Origin: Flavobacterium sediminis
GTDB taxonomy: Bacteria; Bacteroidota; Bacteroidia; Flavobacteriales; Flavobacteriaceae
Assembly (NCBI RefSeq): GCF_003148385.1
Contig: NZ_CP029463.1
Span: 2,480,001-2,544,000, forward strand
Length of the DNA stretch: 64,000 nucleotides
Direction: 5' to 3'
Under the pieces are notes generated by a model, which worked only from the letters and a program-made list of their open reading frames with translations, was not told the DNA's origin and did not search any database. The number at the start of each line of letters is the position of its first letter. The stretch's first letter is position 1. Shown in pieces: positions 61,003 to 64,000 of the stretch. The position numbers and the translations under genes are program-made.

Positions 61003-62507
<1,505 letters not shown>

Positions 62508-62557
62508 TTTTTTTTGAAAAATTTTCTTTGAGGTCTTGCAGGAATAAAAATTAGATG

Positions 62558-62565
62558 TATCTTTG
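62558..62565 (+). promoter_or_regulatory. -7 promoter box of the tRNA-Glu genes
   Basis: TATCTTTG (TAnnTTTG) 20 bp before the first tRNA, with a TTG 19 bp upstream (62536-62538) as a possible -33 element. Confidence 0.6.
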
Positions 62566-62584
62566 CAACCGCAATGAGAATAAT

Positions 62585-62656
62585 GGTCCGTTCGTCTAGG
62601 GGTTAGGACGCCAGGTTTTCATCCTGGTAACAGGGGTTCGATTCCCCTACGGACTA
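62585..62656 (+). tRNA. tRNA-Glu (TTC anticodon), copy 1
   Basis: 72 nt with all four arms. Acceptor GGTCCGT / ACGGACT (first pair G-U), anticodon stem CCAGG / CCTGG with loop TTTTCAT (anticodon TTC), T-arm AGGGG-TTCGATT-CCCCT, discriminator A. CCA is not encoded. Confidence 0.97.
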
Positions 62657-62670
62657 CAAAGTTCATCTCA

Positions 62671-62742
62671 GGCCCGTTCGTCTATCGGTTAGGACGCCAG
62701 GTTTTCATCCTGGTAAGAGGGGTTCGATTCCCCTACGGGCTA
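62671..62742 (+). tRNA. tRNA-Glu (TTC anticodon), copy 2
   Basis: 72 nt, 14 bp after copy 1. Acceptor GGCCCGT / ACGGGCT; the third pair is C-G instead of U-A, a compensated change from copy 1. The D-loop (TATCGG against TAGGGG) and one variable-loop base also differ. Anticodon TTC. Confidence 0.97.
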
Positions 62743-62897
62743 CAAATTAGTTGTAAATAAGTTTTATAAAATAAAAGTCAAGTGTCTCTGATTTTTGTTT
62801 TATTAGTTAAAACCAAAGTGATTGTTCTTCAATTGTGGGAGGTTTTTCTTTTTTAACTAGTAGTTTATAATAATTATTACAATTAAAAAGAATTAAA

Positions 62898-63149
62898 ATG
62901 GCAAATCATAAGTCAGCTCTAAAAAGAATTAGAAGTAACGAGAAAAAAAGAGTTTTAAACAGATATCAGCATAAAACTACACGTAATGCTATCAAAGCAA
63001 TCCGTTTAGCTACTGATAAAGCTGAGGCTACTGCTAAATTACCAAGTGTAATTTCTATGATTGATAAATTAGCTAAGAAAAACATTATTCATGTAAATAA
63101 AGCAGCTAATTTAAAATCTAAATTGACAAAACATGTTACTGCTTTGTAA
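62898..63149 (+). CDS. rpsT: Ribosomal protein bS20
   Basis: 83 residues starting MANHKSALKRIRSNEKKRVLNR, the typical S20 N-terminus, and all-helical and very basic. S20 binds 16S rRNA early in small-subunit assembly. It is monocistronic, with a clear terminator (63174-63195), and lies between the tRNA-Glu genes and typA. Confidence 0.97.
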   Translation: MANHKSALKRIRSNEKKRVLNRYQHKTTRNAIKAIRLATDKAEATAKLPSVISMIDKLAKKNIIHVNKAANLKSKLTKHVTAL

Positions 63150-63173
63150 GAAATAAAATTACTATTAAACTTG

Positions 63174-63195
63174 AAGCCTTCCTTTCGGAAGGCTT
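63174..63195 (+). terminator. Terminator of rpsT
   Basis: AAGCCTTCC / GGAAGGCTT with a TTTC tetraloop and a T7 run; 25 bp past the rpsT stop. Confidence 0.92.
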
Positions 63196-63268
63196 TTTTT
63201 ATACATTATTTTTATGTTATTTGTAATTTACTGGATTACTACATAGTGTTTTATCCAAAAATAAAGCG

Positions 63269-63276
63269 TACTTTTG
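63269..63276 (+). promoter_or_regulatory. -7 promoter box of typA
   Basis: TACTTTTG (TAnnTTTG), 20 bp before the ATG. Confidence 0.6.
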
Positions 63277-63296
63277 CACCTTGAAAAATTTATCGC

Positions 63297-64000
63297 ATGA
63301 CTCCGATTAGAAATATTGCAATTATAGCACACGTTGACCACGGCAAAACAACCTTGGTTGACAAAATCATGTATCACTGTCAATTGTTTAGAGATAACGA
63401 AAGTACAGGTGAGTTAATATTAGATAACAATGACCTTGAAAGAGAAAGGGGAATTACAATTGTTTCTAAAAACGTTTCAGTAAATTATAAGGGAACAAAA
63501 ATCAATATCATTGATACTCCGGGCCACGCCGATTTCGGAGGAGAAGTAGAACGTGTATTGAACATGGCTGATGGGGTATTACTTTTAGTAGATGCTTTTG
63601 AAGGGCCTATGCCGCAAACACGTTTCGTGTTGCAAAAAGCAATCAGTCTTGGTTTGAAACCTTGTGTTGTGATCAACAAAGTAGACAAAGAGAACTGTAC
63701 ACCGGAAGAAGTACACGAAAAAGTTTTTGACCTGATGTTTGAATTAGGCGCGGAAGAATGGCAGTTAGATTTCCCGACAGTTTACGGTTCGGCTAAAAAT
63801 AACTGGATGTCGGAAGACTGGAAAAATCAAACAGAAAATATTGAGCCTTTATTGGATATGGTATTGGAGCATATTCCGGAACCGAAAGTTTCAGAAGGAA
63901 CGCCTCAGTTATTGATTACATCCTTGGATTTCTCATCTTTTACAGGTCGTATCGCAATCGGTCGTTTGCAAAGAGGAGAATTGAAAGAAGGACAAAATGT
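63297..64000 (+). CDS. typA: TypA/BipA ribosome-associated GTPase, 3' end outside window
   Basis: The first 234 residues are present; the frame is still open at the window end. G1 AHVDHGKTT (residues 11-19), switch I with LERERGITI, G3 DTPGHADFGGEV, G4 NKVDKENC and the start of domain II (LLITSLDFSSFTGRIAIGRLQRG) identify TypA/BipA, an EF-G-like GTPase that helps 50S assembly and growth in the cold. The ATG at 63297 follows a clear -7 box. Confidence 0.96.
   Translation, partial: MTPIRNIAIIAHVDHGKTTLVDKIMYHCQLFRDNESTGELILDNNDLERERGITIVSKNVSVNYKGTKINIIDTPGHADFGGEVERVLNMADGVLLLVDAFEGPMPQTRFVLQKAISLGLKPCVVINKVDKENCTPEEVHEKVFDLMFELGAEEWQLDFPTVYGSAKNNWMSEDWKNQTENIEPLLDMVLEHIPEPKVSEGTPQLLITSLDFSSFTGRIAIGRLQRGELKEGQN

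Overview
The window is low-GC DNA from a member of the phylum Bacteroidota, most likely the family Flavobacteriaceae and close to Flavobacterium. The reasons are the gene content (a gliding-motility/type IX secretion type B sorting domain, bshC of bacillithiol synthesis, the DUF4295 gene behind rpmG, a SecA of about 1,120 residues without the usual zinc tail, many lipoproteins) and the repeated use of the Bacteroidota -7 promoter box TAnnTTTG. It is ordinary chromosome: I see no prophage, insertion sequence, CRISPR array or plasmid functions.

Layout. 1-550: end of an FAD-linked oxidase. 585-10064: a five-gene leftward cassette (YbjN-like protein, PspA, YqiJ-like OB-fold membrane protein, flotillin, giant AAA ATPase) with a divergent XRE regulator; this is the best candidate for a poorly described system, probably membrane stress. 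10142-18860: secA, a DUF2795 protein, a cobalamin adenosyltransferase, an ABC ATPase, carbonic anhydrase, a methyltransferase and an ABC-F protein, all leftward. 18987-23831: a septoil-knot type repeat protein, a CocE-like hydrolase, a glycosyltransferase and an E2 acyltransferase. 23912-30733: a rightward run with an exonuclease, a FAH protein, an Hpt protein, cinA, rpmB-rpmG-DUF4295 and ftsY. 30865-35018: a haem-motif lipoprotein, a serine hydrolase, a LOG-like protein and a DciA-like protein. 35102-39702: the glyoxylate shunt (aceB-aceA) with a divergent ScfR/RamB-type regulator. 39753-46499: ndk, an FGE-like protein, bshC and a 1,209-residue type IX cargo protein. 46566-47147: a decayed lipoprotein gene. 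47244-56032: a B12-binding radical SAM protein, a three-gene acyl-CoA (propionyl-CoA type) carboxylase operon, a persulfide dioxygenase-rhodanese fusion and a LysM-NlpC/P60 hydrolase. 56029-60932: a GyrI-like protein, a DUF465 protein, rimO, a FadL-type outer membrane protein and a frameshifted Tyr/Trp/Gly-rich lipoprotein. 61033-64000: frameshifted proS, two tRNA-Glu genes, rpsT and the start of typA.

Main observations beyond the gene list. (1) A short palindromic repeat related to GTCACTTCGRGCGGAGTCGAG lies inside three intact protein genes, in two different reading frames, much like the in-frame palindromic elements known from Rickettsia. (2) Two neighbouring genes (proS and the Tyr/Trp-rich lipoprotein) are each broken by what looks like one missing G in a G4 run where G5 is expected, which points to base-calling or assembly error, or to a shared mutational cause. 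(3) The XRE regulator of the PspA-flotillin cassette has a 21-bp sequence between the divergent promoters that is repeated exactly inside its own coding region. (4) The ace regulator intergenic region carries a perfect 12-bp palindrome and two copies of a 12-bp site. (5) A clearly recognisable lipoprotein pseudogene fills the only long intergenic stretch.
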